Shown here piece after piece: positions 52,435-61,661 of a stretch of DNA of 64,000 nucleotides. Under the pieces are notes generated by a model, which was not told the origin of the DNA, ran no database searches, and was given only the letters and a program-made list of their open reading frames with translations. Position numbers and translations under genes: made by a program. Every line of letters begins with the position of its first letter. Positions within the stretch are counted from its first letter, which is position 1. The DNA is from Bacillota bacterium (GTDB lineage Bacteria; Bacillota; Clostridia; Peptostreptococcales; Anaerovoracaceae). The stretch lies in assembly GCA_017433375.1 (NCBI GenBank), contig JAFRHG010000019.1, forward strand, positions 56,637 through 120,636, in the 5' to 3' direction.

Positions 52435-53418
52435 TTACAGAGAGAGCAGAGCAGGGGCGACGGTGATGATGATCAGCACGCAGAGAAACACCGTAAGCGG
52501 CATGGTCATCTTCGTTTCCGCCAGTCTGCCCTGTTCTTCACTGTGAAGTTTCCGGGCCGTCCACAGGGCGTCGGCCTCCAGTTCCAGTTTTTCGTTCAAA
52601 GCGGAACCCTTGTTGATGTTGTCGCAGAGTATGCTGCTGACCCGCATCAGCTCGGGAACACCGCTTTTTTTGGCGAAGATACGGAGCTCATCGGCCAGGG
52701 AGCCGTTGGTCTCCCGTACGGAGGCGCAGATGGCGGACATCTGCCCGTAGAAATAGTCCTGCCGCGCACCGTCAAAGCGCATAGCTTCCTCCACGGACCG
52801 GTCCACCGCCCGGTGAATGCCCAGTCCCGCGTTCATCAGGAGGACCAGCTGGTTGAGAAACCCGGGAAGGCGCCGCAGGATGGATTGCTTTTGCTCCTCC
52901 CGAAGCTTCTTCATGGGCAGCTGCCTGCGCCGGTACACCAGCAGGACGGACAGGCCGGTCAGGGTCAGGATCGGCAGGGCATGGCTGCTGCGGTTTGTCG
53001 ACCACCGGATGGATTCTCCACCGGGGGTGACCCGGGGCAGGAGGACACGCCGGGCGGACCGGTCCTGATCCAGGTCGGAGACGATGCCCCGAAGCTCCGT
53101 CAGGATGCGGTCCTCTTCGGATACGCTTCCCTCAGGCAACGCCTCGGCCTGCCCGGGATCCTCCTTGTCCCGCCAGGGGGACAGACGGAGGTCCAGGTCC
53201 TTTTCGACGATCCCTTCCTTTCCCTGGACCCGGGCTTTCAGGGACAGGTAGCCCGCCGGTTCATCCGCTCCCGGCCGGGTCAGCCAGATACGTCCGTCTT
53301 TTTGGACCACAGGGATCGTTCCGCCGCCTCCCCAGAGGAGCAGATCCATGACCAGCAGGACCGCGCCGCCGATCAGAATGAAGCGGATTTTATTTTTTGT
53401 CTGTTTATTTTTCCACAT
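52435..53418 (-). CDS. tadC: TadC-like Tad pilus platform protein
   Basis: 327 residues; start ATG 53418 overlaps the TadB gene by 14 bases. An N-terminal helix (FILIGGAVLLVMDLLLWG) is followed by an unusual external insert of about 100 residues, a second helix, then the T2SF-type cytoplasmic domain (ILRRLPGFLNQLVLLMNAGLGIHRAVDRS, SLADELRIFAKKSGVPELMRVSSILCDNINKGSALNEKL) and a C-terminal helix. It forms, with TadB, the inner-membrane platform on which the ATPase acts. Tail to tail with the dipeptidase gene, 27 bases apart, with no clear terminator between. Confidence 0.82.
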   Translation of the reverse strand: MWKNKQTKNKIRFILIGGAVLLVMDLLLWGGGGTIPVVQKDGRIWLTRPGADEPAGYLSLKARVQGKEGIVEKDLDLRLSPWRDKEDPGQAEALPEGSVSEEDRILTELRGIVSDLDQDRSARRVLLPRVTPGGESIRWSTNRSSHALPILTLTGLSVLLVYRRRQLPMKKLREEQKQSILRRLPGFLNQLVLLMNAGLGIHRAVDRSVEEAMRFDGARQDYFYGQMSAICASVRETNGSLADELRIFAKKSGVPELMRVSSILCDNINKGSALNEKLELEADALWTARKLHSEEQGRLAETKMTMPLTVFLCVLIIITVAPALLSL

Positions 53419-54151
53419 CGGTCAGTTTCTCCATCCAGAAGGCGCCCAGCGCGATCCCGCCCAGGCAGACCAGCATGATGAGTCGGCCCGCCAGGGTGGT
53501 GTAGAGGACATCGATATATGAGGAGGACAGCAGGTTCAGCATGAGGAGCATGGCCAGGGGCATGAGGGAGATGATTCTTCCCTCCAGCTTCTTCTGGGCC
53601 GTCAGGACGGCGATCTGCTCCTCGATCTCCATCCGCTCGGCCATCACCTCCGAGGTGTGGGCGATGATCCGGGACAGGTCTCCGCCCATGGTCCGGCAGG
53701 TCAGGTAGACCTGCACGAAACTGTTGATGTCCTCGCATCCGCTTCGCCGGGCGAAGTCCGTCAGCAGTGCCCGGTCGTTCTCGTTGTTTTCCCGGATACC
53801 CCTGGCCATGAACCTCAGTTCAGTCATCAGGGGCGTTTCCTCTCCATAGAGAAAGGACAGGTTTTCCTCCGCCTCCAGGATGGCTTCCTCCATTTGCCGG
53901 CCGGCGGCGACGGAGGAGGAGAGGGAGTAGAGCATGTCCCGGAACTGCCGGAGCAGCTCCCGGCGCCGCTTGTCCGCCAGGTGGCGGCGGCAGAAGGGCA
54001 GGAAGCGCCAGACGAGAAACCCGGAGGCAAGGGACAGGAGGATGCTGTGAAAGAACAGCCAGACCACCCCGGCGATGATTCCGTAACCCGCACCGCAGAA
54101 GAGGAGCTTCTGCTTACCGGTCAGTTCGTATTCCCGGTAGTCGGCGATCAT
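53405..54151 (-). CDS. tadB: TadB-like Tad pilus platform protein
   Basis: 248 residues. The frame extends to 54598 but only as a shadow of cpaF; the true start is ATG 54151, whose ATGA contains the cpaF stop, with GGAGGG 9 bases upstream. Two N-terminal helices (QKLLFCGAGYGIIAGVVWLFF, then a second), the T2SF domain (LRQFRDMLYSLSSSVAAGRQMEEAILEAEENL, CEDINSFVQVYLTCRTMGGDLSRII) and two C-terminal helices. Works with TadC and CpaF in extruding Flp pilin. Confidence 0.85.
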   Translation of the reverse strand: MIADYREYELTGKQKLLFCGAGYGIIAGVVWLFFHSILLSLASGFLVWRFLPFCRRHLADKRRRELLRQFRDMLYSLSSSVAAGRQMEEAILEAEENLSFLYGEETPLMTELRFMARGIRENNENDRALLTDFARRSGCEDINSFVQVYLTCRTMGGDLSRIIAHTSEVMAERMEIEEQIAVLTAQKKLEGRIISLMPLAMLLMLNLLSSSYIDVLYTTLAGRLIMLVCLGGIALGAFWMEKLTDVEK

Positions 54152-55344
54152 ATCCATCCCTCCAGTTTCTCCCGGTGAATGATAGATGCGCCGGTCAGTC
54201 CCTCGTCCAGGCGGTACAGCCGATTGGTCCGGATGATCCCGTCCCGGGGAGCATCCACCTCGGCGATCTCGATGACCCGGCGCCGTCCGTCCCGGCAGCG
54301 GCTCATGTGTATGATGATGTCGATTCCCTCGGCGATCTGGCTGCGGATGGCATCCATGGGGATTTCCGCGGCCTGCAGGAACATGGCTTCCAGCCGTTTC
54401 AGCATGCCGGCGATGCTGTTGGCGTGACCCGTGCTCATGCTCCCGGCGTGCCCTGTGTTCATGGCCTGGATCATGTCCATCACCTCCGCGCCCCGCACCT
54501 CGCCGATGATGATCCGGTCCGGACGCATCCGGAGGCTGTTGCGGACGAGCATGGCCATATCGATGGCTCCCTTGCCCTGGATGTTGGCGCTGCGGCATTC
54601 CAGCCGTACGATGTTGTCGATCTGGCGGATCATCAGCTCCGCCGAGTCTTCGATCACCACCACCCGTTCGCCGGGCGGGATGGCCTGGGACAGCACGTTG
54701 AGGAAGGTCGTCTTGCCGCTGGATGTTCCCCCGGAGATAAAGCAGTTGTAGCGGGCTTTCACCAGTCCCGTCAGCAGCCTGGCCGCATCTTCAGGGAGGG
54801 TGTCGCCCCGGACCAGGTCCTCCATGGTGAGGACCCGCTCAGGGAACTTGCGGATGGTGAGGATGGGGCCGTTTAAGGCCACGCCCTTCAGGACGGCGTT
54901 GACCCGGGAGCCGTCGCTGAGGCGGGCATCCACGATGGGGTTCAGCTCGTTGATCTCCCGGTGCACCCGTGCGGCGATCCGGCGGATCAGTTCCTCCAGA
55001 TCTTCCGTGGTATCGAAGGAGAAGGGGAGGCGCTCCATCCGGCCGTCCCGCTCCACAAAGAGGTGGTCCCGCCCGTTGACCATGATCTCCGAAATGCTCC
55101 TGTCATCTACATAGGGCTGGAGGATGTCCATTTCCCGGCGAAGGGTCAGGAAGATGCGCCGGATCAAGCGGCTGTTTTCCCGGGGAGAGCAGTTGCCCGC
55201 CTTGTCCCGGGAGAACACGTAGCTTTCGATGAGCTCCATGGCCTTCTGGTCATCCAGGACGCCTTCCCGCCGGTTCATGATCTCCCGGATCTCCCCGATG
55301 TATTCCTTGCGGTCTAGAATAGTATATTCTGACATGATTACCAT
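54148..55344 (-). CDS. cpaF: CpaF/TadA pilus-assembly ATPase
   Basis: 398 residues. Start ATG 55344 (AAAGGAA 4-5 bases upstream) or ATG 55335; the former fits the ribosome site better. N-terminal helical domain, then RDHLFVERDGRMERLPFSF and the secretion ATPase core: Walker A SGGTSSGKTTFLNVL, an Asp-box (VVVIEDSAEL), Walker B RIIIGEVRG, and the His-box region MNTGHAGSMSTGHANS. It hydrolyses ATP in a hexamer to drive Flp pilus assembly. First gene of the motor operon; no CpaE/TadZ gene is present here. Confidence 0.95.
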   Translation of the reverse strand: MVIMSEYTILDRKEYIGEIREIMNRREGVLDDQKAMELIESYVFSRDKAGNCSPRENSRLIRRIFLTLRREMDILQPYVDDRSISEIMVNGRDHLFVERDGRMERLPFSFDTTEDLEELIRRIAARVHREINELNPIVDARLSDGSRVNAVLKGVALNGPILTIRKFPERVLTMEDLVRGDTLPEDAARLLTGLVKARYNCFISGGTSSGKTTFLNVLSQAIPPGERVVVIEDSAELMIRQIDNIVRLECRSANIQGKGAIDMAMLVRNSLRMRPDRIIIGEVRGAEVMDMIQAMNTGHAGSMSTGHANSIAGMLKRLEAMFLQAAEIPMDAIRSQIAEGIDIIIHMSRCRDGRRRVIEIAEVDAPRDGIIRTNRLYRLDEGLTGASIIHREKLEGWI

Positions 55345-55362
55345 ATATTTCCTTTCCCTGAC

Positions 55363-55394
55363 AACATATCATAATTTCCAGAAAATGGCAACTG
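55363..55394 (-). promoter_or_regulatory. Tad motor operon promoter
   Basis: Read on the minus strand: TTGCCA (55391-55386), a 17-bp spacer and TATGTT (55368-55363). The block CAGTTGCCATTTTCT (55394-55380) is identical to the one at the pilin-operon promoter. The leader would be only about 12 nt. Confidence 0.72.
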
Positions 55395-55424
55395 TTATTA
55401 TGTGTTTTTTCCGTGAAGATGGAG

Positions 55425-55430
55425 TATAAT
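55425..55430 (+). promoter_or_regulatory. -10 box of the c-di-GMP gene
   Basis: TATAAT, 45 bases before ATG 55475, with no clear -35 (T-rich). It is divergent from the Tad motor promoter, so the EAL gene and the pilus motor share a 130-base control region. Confidence 0.5.
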
Positions 55431-55474
55431 GGTCATGTATATTTCATCAGAATCACCATCTGGGGGCAGCATTC

Positions 55475-58219
55475 ATGTTAAAGAGTCACGAACGGTTTTA
55501 TTCTATAAACGGCAAGCGGCAGGTTCTTGTCGCATCGGATCATGCGGAAAGCCGGGAGTTTTTTCGCGATCTCCTTCAGGACCGGTACATTCTTATCATT
55601 GCCGAAGAGGCGGAGGAGGCTGTAAAGGCGATCCGCCAGAATGGAGACACCCTTTCCCTGGCCATCTTCCATCTGGGCAATTCCGCCGAGGAAGCCATAG
55701 GCCTTCTGAATCTGATCAAAACCAATCCCGATCTGCAGGATGTCCCCGTGATGAACGTGGGCGATGACCGGGAGGCGGAAATCGAGAGTTTAAGCAGCGG
55801 CGCCATTGACTTTGTATTGCGGCCATTCCCCCCGGGAGAGGTCATTCTCGCCAGGGTCATGCGGACCATCGAGTTGTCCGAGGACAGGGAGATCATCATC
55901 TCCACCGAGAGGGATCCCCTGACAGGCCTGTATAACCGGGATTACTTCTACCGCTATGCGGAGCAGTTCGATCACCACAACAAGGATCTGCCCATGGACG
56001 CCCTCGTCCTGGACGTGAACAACTTCAACACCATCAACGAGCGCTTCGGCATCTCCTACGGAGACGCGGTCCTGCGCCGGGTAGGTGAACGTGTCCGGGA
56101 TATGGTGCGGGATACGGGAGGCATCGTCTGCCGCCGGGATTCGGACATTTTCATGGTCTACTGCCCCCACGGGAAGAACTACCAGGCCATCCTGGACAAT
56201 GCGTCCATCGGGCTGGCCGGTGAAGAGGCGGAGAACAGCCGGGTGCGCCTGCGCATGGGCGTCTATGCCAACGTGGACAAGTCCCTCAGCGTCCAGCAGC
56301 GCTTTGACCGGGCGGTGAAGGCGGCGGATTCCGTGCGCAGCAATTTCAACAAGAGCATCGGCATGTACGACAGCAGACTCCACAAGGAGGAGCTGCGGAA
56401 TGCCCAGATGGTGGAGGAATTCCCGAAAGCCATCGAAGAGAAGCAGTTCGTGGTCTACTACCAGCCCAAGTTTGATGTCCGGGGCAGCACGCCGGTCCTG
56501 GCCAGCGCCGAGGCGCTGATCCGCTGGCAGCACCCGGTCAGGGGATTGATTTCGCCGGGTGAGTTCATTCCCCTCTTTGAAGAAAACGGCCTGGTGCAGG
56601 AACTGGATCACTATACCTGGAAGGAGGCTATCCGGCAGATCCGGGAGTGGAAAGACCGGCTGGGCTATTCCATCCCCATTTCCGTCAACGTTTCCCGGAT
56701 CGATATGTATGATCCCGGGATGATCGACTTCCTCATGGCGTCCCTGAAGAAGGGCGGCCTGCAGCAAAAGGATCTTCTTCTGGAAATCACCGAGTCCGCC
56801 TACACCAAGAACTCGGAACAGATCATCGACGTGGTGAACAAGCTGCGGGATCTGGGGTTCCGGATCGAAATGGACGATTTCGGCTCCGGCTATTCGTCCC
56901 TGAACATGATTTCCACCCTGCCCGTAGACGTGCTGAAGCTGGACATGGGGTTCATCCGCATGGTATTTGAGCAGAACAACGGCACCAGGATGCTGGAGAT
57001 CATCCTGGACATCGCGGATCATCTGGACGTGCCCGTGGTCGCCGAGGGCGTGGAGACGGAGCAGCAGATGAAGACCCTGCGGGATATGGGCTGCCAGCTG
57101 GTCCAGGGATATTATTTCTCCCGTCCGCTTCCGGCGGAGGACTTTGAGAAGTTTATCGTGGAGCGGATGAATGTGTCCGGCATCACCGGGTCCGTGTTCG
57201 ACAAGCGGACGGATCCGTCCATCCAGCGGATGAAGGAACTGCGGATGAAGCACATCGCCGAAGACCGGCATATGCATCACGTCACTTTCTCCTCCATCGC
57301 CAGGGCCCTTTCCCAGGATTATTTCAGCATCTTCTACGTGGATGTGGAGACAGACCGGTACATCGAGTACCGTTCCATCGACGAACACGACCACGTCAAT
57401 ACGGAGAAAGAGGGCAAGGACTTCTTCAAGACCCGCCGCAAGAACATCATCGACTTCATCCATCCCGACGACCGGGAGACCTTCCTTGAGATGTTCACCA
57501 AGGAGAATATCCTCAATGAGCTGCGGAAGAACCAGATTTTCACCTATACCTACCGGCTGATCTTCGAGGGCATTCCCAGTTATGTCTACATGAAGGTCAT
57601 CGGCATGGAGGAGGAAAATGCCAGCCACATCGTCATCGGACTCAGCAACGTGGATATCCAGATCCGCCGGGAAGAGCAGCTGGAGAACGAACTGGGCGCG
57701 ACCAACCGGGATGAGCTGACCGGGGTCAAGAGCCGGTCGGCCTACATCGCCGAGGAAAAGAGAATCAATGAAGCCATCGCCGGTGAGGAATCGGTGCCCT
57801 TTGCCATCGCCCTGTGCGACATGAACGGCTACAATAAGGTCAGCCGATGCCAGGGGCAGGGGGCGGCGGACGGCCTGCTGAAGAAGGCCTGCGCCATCGT
57901 CTGCGATGTCTTTGAGCACAGCCCGGTATACCGGGTGGGGGATGATGAGTTCATCGCCATCCTGCGGGGCCGGGACTATGAGCGGCGCAAGGCCCTTTTG
58001 GAGAAGATCACCGAAATCAGCGCCAACAACATCATGTGCAACGAGATCAGTCTGGCCGTCGGCGTGGCGGAGTTTATTCCGGAAGAAGACCAGCGTGTGG
58101 TCAACGTCTTCGAGCGGGCTGACGAGGAGATGCTCAAATGCCGGGAATACCTCTACGGTCTCCTGCAGCGGAGAAGCGGCGGAGCCGGGGGAAAAGGCAA
58201 CGCCGGCAGGGAAGAATAG
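55475..58219 (+). CDS. REC-GGDEF-EAL-GGDEF cyclic-di-GMP protein
   Basis: 914 residues, ATG 55475. Residues 14-135 are a receiver-like domain in which the phospho-acceptor position is not Asp (AIFHLGNS). Residues about 145-295 are a GGDEF domain with a ruined active site (CRRDSDIFMVY), so no cyclase activity there. Residues about 305-565 form an EAL domain with all key parts: AEALIRW, NVSRID, LLEITES, DDFGSGYSSLN, LKLDMGF, VAEGVET and QGYYFSRPLP, so it should hydrolyse c-di-GMP. Residues about 600-735 look PAS-like (YFSIFYVDVETDRYIEYRS). Residues about 745-900 are a second GGDEF with YRVGDDEF, possibly active or GTP-binding. Likely a phosphodiesterase that sets surface behaviour. Confidence 0.9.
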   Translation: MLKSHERFYSINGKRQVLVASDHAESREFFRDLLQDRYILIIAEEAEEAVKAIRQNGDTLSLAIFHLGNSAEEAIGLLNLIKTNPDLQDVPVMNVGDDREAEIESLSSGAIDFVLRPFPPGEVILARVMRTIELSEDREIIISTERDPLTGLYNRDYFYRYAEQFDHHNKDLPMDALVLDVNNFNTINERFGISYGDAVLRRVGERVRDMVRDTGGIVCRRDSDIFMVYCPHGKNYQAILDNASIGLAGEEAENSRVRLRMGVYANVDKSLSVQQRFDRAVKAADSVRSNFNKSIGMYDSRLHKEELRNAQMVEEFPKAIEEKQFVVYYQPKFDVRGSTPVLASAEALIRWQHPVRGLISPGEFIPLFEENGLVQELDHYTWKEAIRQIREWKDRLGYSIPISVNVSRIDMYDPGMIDFLMASLKKGGLQQKDLLLEITESAYTKNSEQIIDVVNKLRDLGFRIEMDDFGSGYSSLNMISTLPVDVLKLDMGFIRMVFEQNNGTRMLEIILDIADHLDVPVVAEGVETEQQMKTLRDMGCQLVQGYYFSRPLPAEDFEKFIVERMNVSGITGSVFDKRTDPSIQRMKELRMKHIAEDRHMHHVTFSSIARALSQDYFSIFYVDVETDRYIEYRSIDEHDHVNTEKEGKDFFKTRRKNIIDFIHPDDRETFLEMFTKENILNELRKNQIFTYTYRLIFEGIPSYVYMKVIGMEEENASHIVIGLSNVDIQIRREEQLENELGATNRDELTGVKSRSAYIAEEKRINEAIAGEESVPFAIALCDMNGYNKVSRCQGQGAADGLLKKACAIVCDVFEHSPVYRVGDDEFIAILRGRDYERRKALLEKITEISANNIMCNEISLAVGVAEFIPEEDQRVVNVFERADEEMLKCREYLYGLLQRRSGGAGGKGNAGREE

Positions 58220-58262
58220 GCAAAAAAAGATTGTTTAATAATTAATAATCAGTTATAATGTT

Positions 58263-58289
58263 ATGCGCCGTTCAGGATGAACGGCGCAT
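58263..58289. terminator. Hairpin between the EAL gene and the alanine symporter
   Basis: Perfect 11-bp arms (atgcgccgttc at 58263-58273 and its complement at 58279-58289), 5-nt loop. Only TTGT follows, so it is a weak terminator or a leader hairpin of the next gene, which starts 44 bases on. Confidence 0.55.
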
Positions 58290-58332
58290 TTGTCATAGTT
58301 ATAAATATTTTGGGTTGTATGAGGGAAGAAAA

Positions 58333-59760
58333 ATGTTAAATGCAATCGATAACGGTGTGCTTGCTGTCAGCAACATACTGTACCAGCCCTGGTTCGTTCC
58401 GCTTATTCTGATCGTCGGCGGAATCTACCTGACTGTCCGCTGCGGATTCCTGCAGGTCGGCATGTTCCGGGAAGCCTGTATGGTCATCTCCGAAAAGCCC
58501 CACGAGGGAGGCGTCTCCTCCTTCGGCGCCCTGATGGTATCCACAGCCTCCCGTGTCGGCACGGGAAACATTATCGGCGTTTCCACCGCCATCATCTGCG
58601 GAGGACCCGGCGCCATCTTCTGGATGTGGGTGACGGCCTTCTTCGGCGGCGCATCCGCTTTCGTGGAGTCCACCCTGGCGCAGATCTACAAGCGCAGGGA
58701 CGACGACGGCACATTCAAAGGCGGCCCGGCGTTCTACATGCGGGACGCACTGGGCCAGAGATGGCTTGGCGTCATCTTTTCCATTCTGATCATCTTCACG
58801 TACATGGTCGGTTACAACATGCTGGCTGCGTACAATACCCAGTCCACCTTCGCGGCGTTCAGCTTCTATAAGGAAGGCGTCACGCCGGCGATCATCGGTG
58901 TGGTCATGGCCGTCCTCTTCGGCGTCATCGTTCTGGGCGGCGCCAAGAGACTGATCCACGTCACGGAAGTTCTCGTTCCGGTCATGGGTATCATGTACGT
59001 GCTGGTTTCCCTGATCGTACTGGTCATCAACATCCCCAATCTGGGACACATGTTCGGCATGATCTTCTCCAGCGCATTCGACTTTGAAGCGATCTTCGGC
59101 GGATTCGCCGGCTCCTGCATCATGTACGGTGTGAAGAGAGGCCTGTACTCCAATGAAGCCGGTATGGGTTCCGCGCCTAACGCGGCGGCCCGTGCCGACG
59201 TATCCCACCCGGCCAAGCAGGGCCTGGTGCAGATGCTGTCCGTCTTCATCGACACGCTGCTGATCTGTACGGCGACGGCATTCATGTGCATGTCCACCAA
59301 AGTTGACGCCAACGTCTACAATCTGGATGACGGCCCCAACGCCGCCGGCTATGTGCAGGATTCCCTGGCATCCGTCTTCGGCGCCTTCGGCCCGGCGTTC
59401 ATCGCCATCGCCATGTGCCTCTTTGCCTTCACCACACTGATCGGCAACTACTCCTACTGCGAAGGCTGCTATGAGTTCATCATCGGCAGAGAAGCCAGCA
59501 AGGGAGAGCTTACGGTCATGCGGATCATCGCCGCACTGCTGGTCTTCGTGGGAGCTATCGCCTCCGCCGGACTGGTGTGGGATATCGCGGATATGATGCA
59601 GGGCCTGATGGTCGTGACCAACGTCCCGACGATTATTATCCTGGGCAGCATTGCCTTTAAGTGCCTGGACGACTACAAGAAACAGATGAAGCAGGGCATC
59701 AATCCGATCTTCAAAGCTGAAAGCATCGGCCTGAAAGGCAAGACGGATCACTGGAATTAA
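58333..59760 (+). CDS. Alanine/glycine:sodium symporter (AGCS family)
   Basis: 475 residues. I chose ATG 58333 (GAGGGAAG 5 bases upstream, and MLNAIDNGVLAVSNIL is the usual family start); the open frame from 58258 crosses the hairpin. Landmarks: GGIYLTVRCGFLQ, STASRVGTGNIIGVSTAIICGGPGAIFWMW, FVESTLAQIYK, RGLYSNEAGMGSAPNAAA and FAFTTLIGNYSYCE. About 10-11 helices. It brings in alanine or glycine with sodium. It stands just ahead of another amino-acid permease. Confidence 0.92.
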   Translation: MLNAIDNGVLAVSNILYQPWFVPLILIVGGIYLTVRCGFLQVGMFREACMVISEKPHEGGVSSFGALMVSTASRVGTGNIIGVSTAIICGGPGAIFWMWVTAFFGGASAFVESTLAQIYKRRDDDGTFKGGPAFYMRDALGQRWLGVIFSILIIFTYMVGYNMLAAYNTQSTFAAFSFYKEGVTPAIIGVVMAVLFGVIVLGGAKRLIHVTEVLVPVMGIMYVLVSLIVLVINIPNLGHMFGMIFSSAFDFEAIFGGFAGSCIMYGVKRGLYSNEAGMGSAPNAAARADVSHPAKQGLVQMLSVFIDTLLICTATAFMCMSTKVDANVYNLDDGPNAAGYVQDSLASVFGAFGPAFIAIAMCLFAFTTLIGNYSYCEGCYEFIIGREASKGELTVMRIIAALLVFVGAIASAGLVWDIADMMQGLMVVTNVPTIIILGSIAFKCLDDYKKQMKQGINPIFKAESIGLKGKTDHWN

Positions 59761-59829
59761 CCGTAGCGCGGCACTGCCCGGCAGGATCGTGCGTCATCGA
59801 ATAGTATCTGAGTGAGGAGGTAAGGATCC

Positions 59830-61551
59830 ATGAGTCAGCCTCAACATCTGCAAGGCGTTGCCGGCCTGAAGAAACACGATATCAAGGTTTCCGGCATCGT
59901 ATTCATGCTTTACTGTCTGGTCGCCGCCGGCGCATTCGGCATCGAGGAAATGATCCCAGCCGCCGGGCCCGGCATGACCATTCTGCTGCTGTGTGCGTTC
60001 CCCTTTGTCTGGGCGTACCCGATCAGCAGCCTGGTGGCCGAGTGTTCCTCGGTCATGCCGTCGGAAGGCGGCGTGTACGTCTGGGTCAAGGAGGCCTTCG
60101 GTGAGTTCTGGGGATTCCAGACGGGCTGGTGGGCAACGGTGTCCACCTACATCACCAACGGTGTGTACGTGGCGCTGGTCTCCGGCTATCTGAGCCAGAT
60201 GATGCCCATGTCCGCCGCCGCATCCCTTGCCGTGAAGATCGGTATGATCACCATCTTTACGATCATCAATCTGCTGGGACTGCGGGAAGTCGGCACCGTC
60301 AGTACGGTTCTGTCCCTGCTGATCGTTGCGGCATTCCTGCTGGTGGCCATCGTGGGATTCCTCAACTGGCAAACCAATCCGGTTGAACCCTTCATGCCCC
60401 AGGGTTACGGCATGCTGGACGGCCTGGGCGAAGGCGTGTGCATCTGCATCTGGATGTACTGCGGATACGAATGTATCTCCAACATGGCCGGCGAGGTCAA
60501 AAACCCGCAGGTCATCCCCAAGGGACTGAAGATCGCTATGCCGCTGGTGGCCCTGACCTACGTACTGCCCACACTGGGCGGACTGGCCTCCCTGCCGGCG
60601 GGCTCCTGGGAGATGTGGTCCACCGAGGGCGGTTTTTCCGGAGAAAACGTTGGCTACGCCACTGTACTGACCACCTATCTGGGACCGGCCTGGGGCTATG
60701 TATTCCTGTTTGTTGCGATCATTTCCCAGTGCGCTATTTTCAACACCTACCTGGCATCGGGATCCCGGGGCTTCTTCGTCCTGGCGGACGATCATCTCTG
60801 CCCCCAGTTCCTGGTCAAGGTCAGCAGGAACAGAGGCGTCCCCTATGTGGGCATTCTGTCCCTGGCAGTAGTAACCTTTATTCTGTCCTTCCATGATTTC
60901 ACCACGCTGGTTTCCATGGAGGTCGTCTTCATGCTGGCGCTGTACATCATTCTGCCGATTTCGGTCATCAAGCTGCGCCACAAACTGCCGGTGGAGGAGA
61001 GGAAGAAAAGGAATCTCTACGTGATCCCGGGAGGCAACAAAGTGTTGATCTTCTACTGCGGCTTCCCCATCGCGATCGCTATCATCGCACTTTTGATCAA
61101 CGGCACCGACTATCTGACCACCGGTCTGATGGCCCTGTGTACCGGCCCCATCGCCTATATCATCTTCCGGAAGTCCTGCGGCGGCCTGTCCGTCAACGAT
61201 CCGGAGGGTAATCCGGTGAACGGCTTCGGCATTCCCAAGGGTGATACGGTCCGAATCGGCGTCTTCGCTATGTGCGCCGGCGCCATGGCCTTCTTCGGTC
61301 AGTTCTGGCTCAGATGGTATGAGATCGAATACGGCGAGTGGACACCGGAAGACTACGATGTGTTCTCCGAGGTCATCCCTCAGGTGCAGAATGGCATGGC
61401 CATCGGCGGAGCCATCCTGATCGTCTTCGGCCTGATCATGTTCTTCGTCGGAAAGAAGAAGGATCCCCCGCTTCCGGAAAAAGAGCTGGATGTGGAAGCG
61501 ACCCTGAACAAGTATCTGATGGAGGAGAAGACCGAGACATTCTTCGACTGA
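59830..61551 (+). CDS. APC-superfamily amino-acid permease
   Basis: 573 residues, ATG 59830 after GAGGAGG. About 12 helices with a cytoplasmic C-terminal tail. Landmarks: VSGIVFMLYCLVAAGAFGIEE (the helix-1 GxG region is altered to GAFGIEE), SSVMPSEGGVYVWVKEAFG, WMYCGYECISNMAGEVKNPQVIPKG and ASGSRGFFVLADDHLCP. The layout is nearest the GadC/YjeM-like amino-acid antiporters and permeases. Substrate cannot be read from the sequence; the neighbouring AGCS gene suggests joint amino-acid uptake or exchange. Confidence 0.85.
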   Translation: MSQPQHLQGVAGLKKHDIKVSGIVFMLYCLVAAGAFGIEEMIPAAGPGMTILLLCAFPFVWAYPISSLVAECSSVMPSEGGVYVWVKEAFGEFWGFQTGWWATVSTYITNGVYVALVSGYLSQMMPMSAAASLAVKIGMITIFTIINLLGLREVGTVSTVLSLLIVAAFLLVAIVGFLNWQTNPVEPFMPQGYGMLDGLGEGVCICIWMYCGYECISNMAGEVKNPQVIPKGLKIAMPLVALTYVLPTLGGLASLPAGSWEMWSTEGGFSGENVGYATVLTTYLGPAWGYVFLFVAIISQCAIFNTYLASGSRGFFVLADDHLCPQFLVKVSRNRGVPYVGILSLAVVTFILSFHDFTTLVSMEVVFMLALYIILPISVIKLRHKLPVEERKKRNLYVIPGGNKVLIFYCGFPIAIAIIALLINGTDYLTTGLMALCTGPIAYIIFRKSCGGLSVNDPEGNPVNGFGIPKGDTVRIGVFAMCAGAMAFFGQFWLRWYEIEYGEWTPEDYDVFSEVIPQVQNGMAIGGAILIVFGLIMFFVGKKKDPPLPEKELDVEATLNKYLMEEKTETFFD

Positions 61552-61575
61552 TATTTTTGCAAAAGCAACAGTACG

Positions 61576-61602
61576 GCGGCGCTTGGAAAAGCGCCGCTCT
61601 TT
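61576..61602 (+). terminator. Intrinsic terminator after the APC permease
   Basis: gcggcgctt (61576-61584) pairs with aagcgccgc (61589-61597) around a 4-nt loop, followed by TCTTTATT. Confidence 0.85.
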
Positions 61603-61661
61603 ATTACTGGTTGCCGGGCCGGGCGGTGCGTTCCGCTTTCGCCCAGGCCACGGAGGAGTGA

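Noticed and set aside
54152-54598. Extension of the TadB frame to 54598.
   Set aside because: Shadow of cpaF; the start at 54151 has a ribosome site and an ATGA overlap with the cpaF stop.
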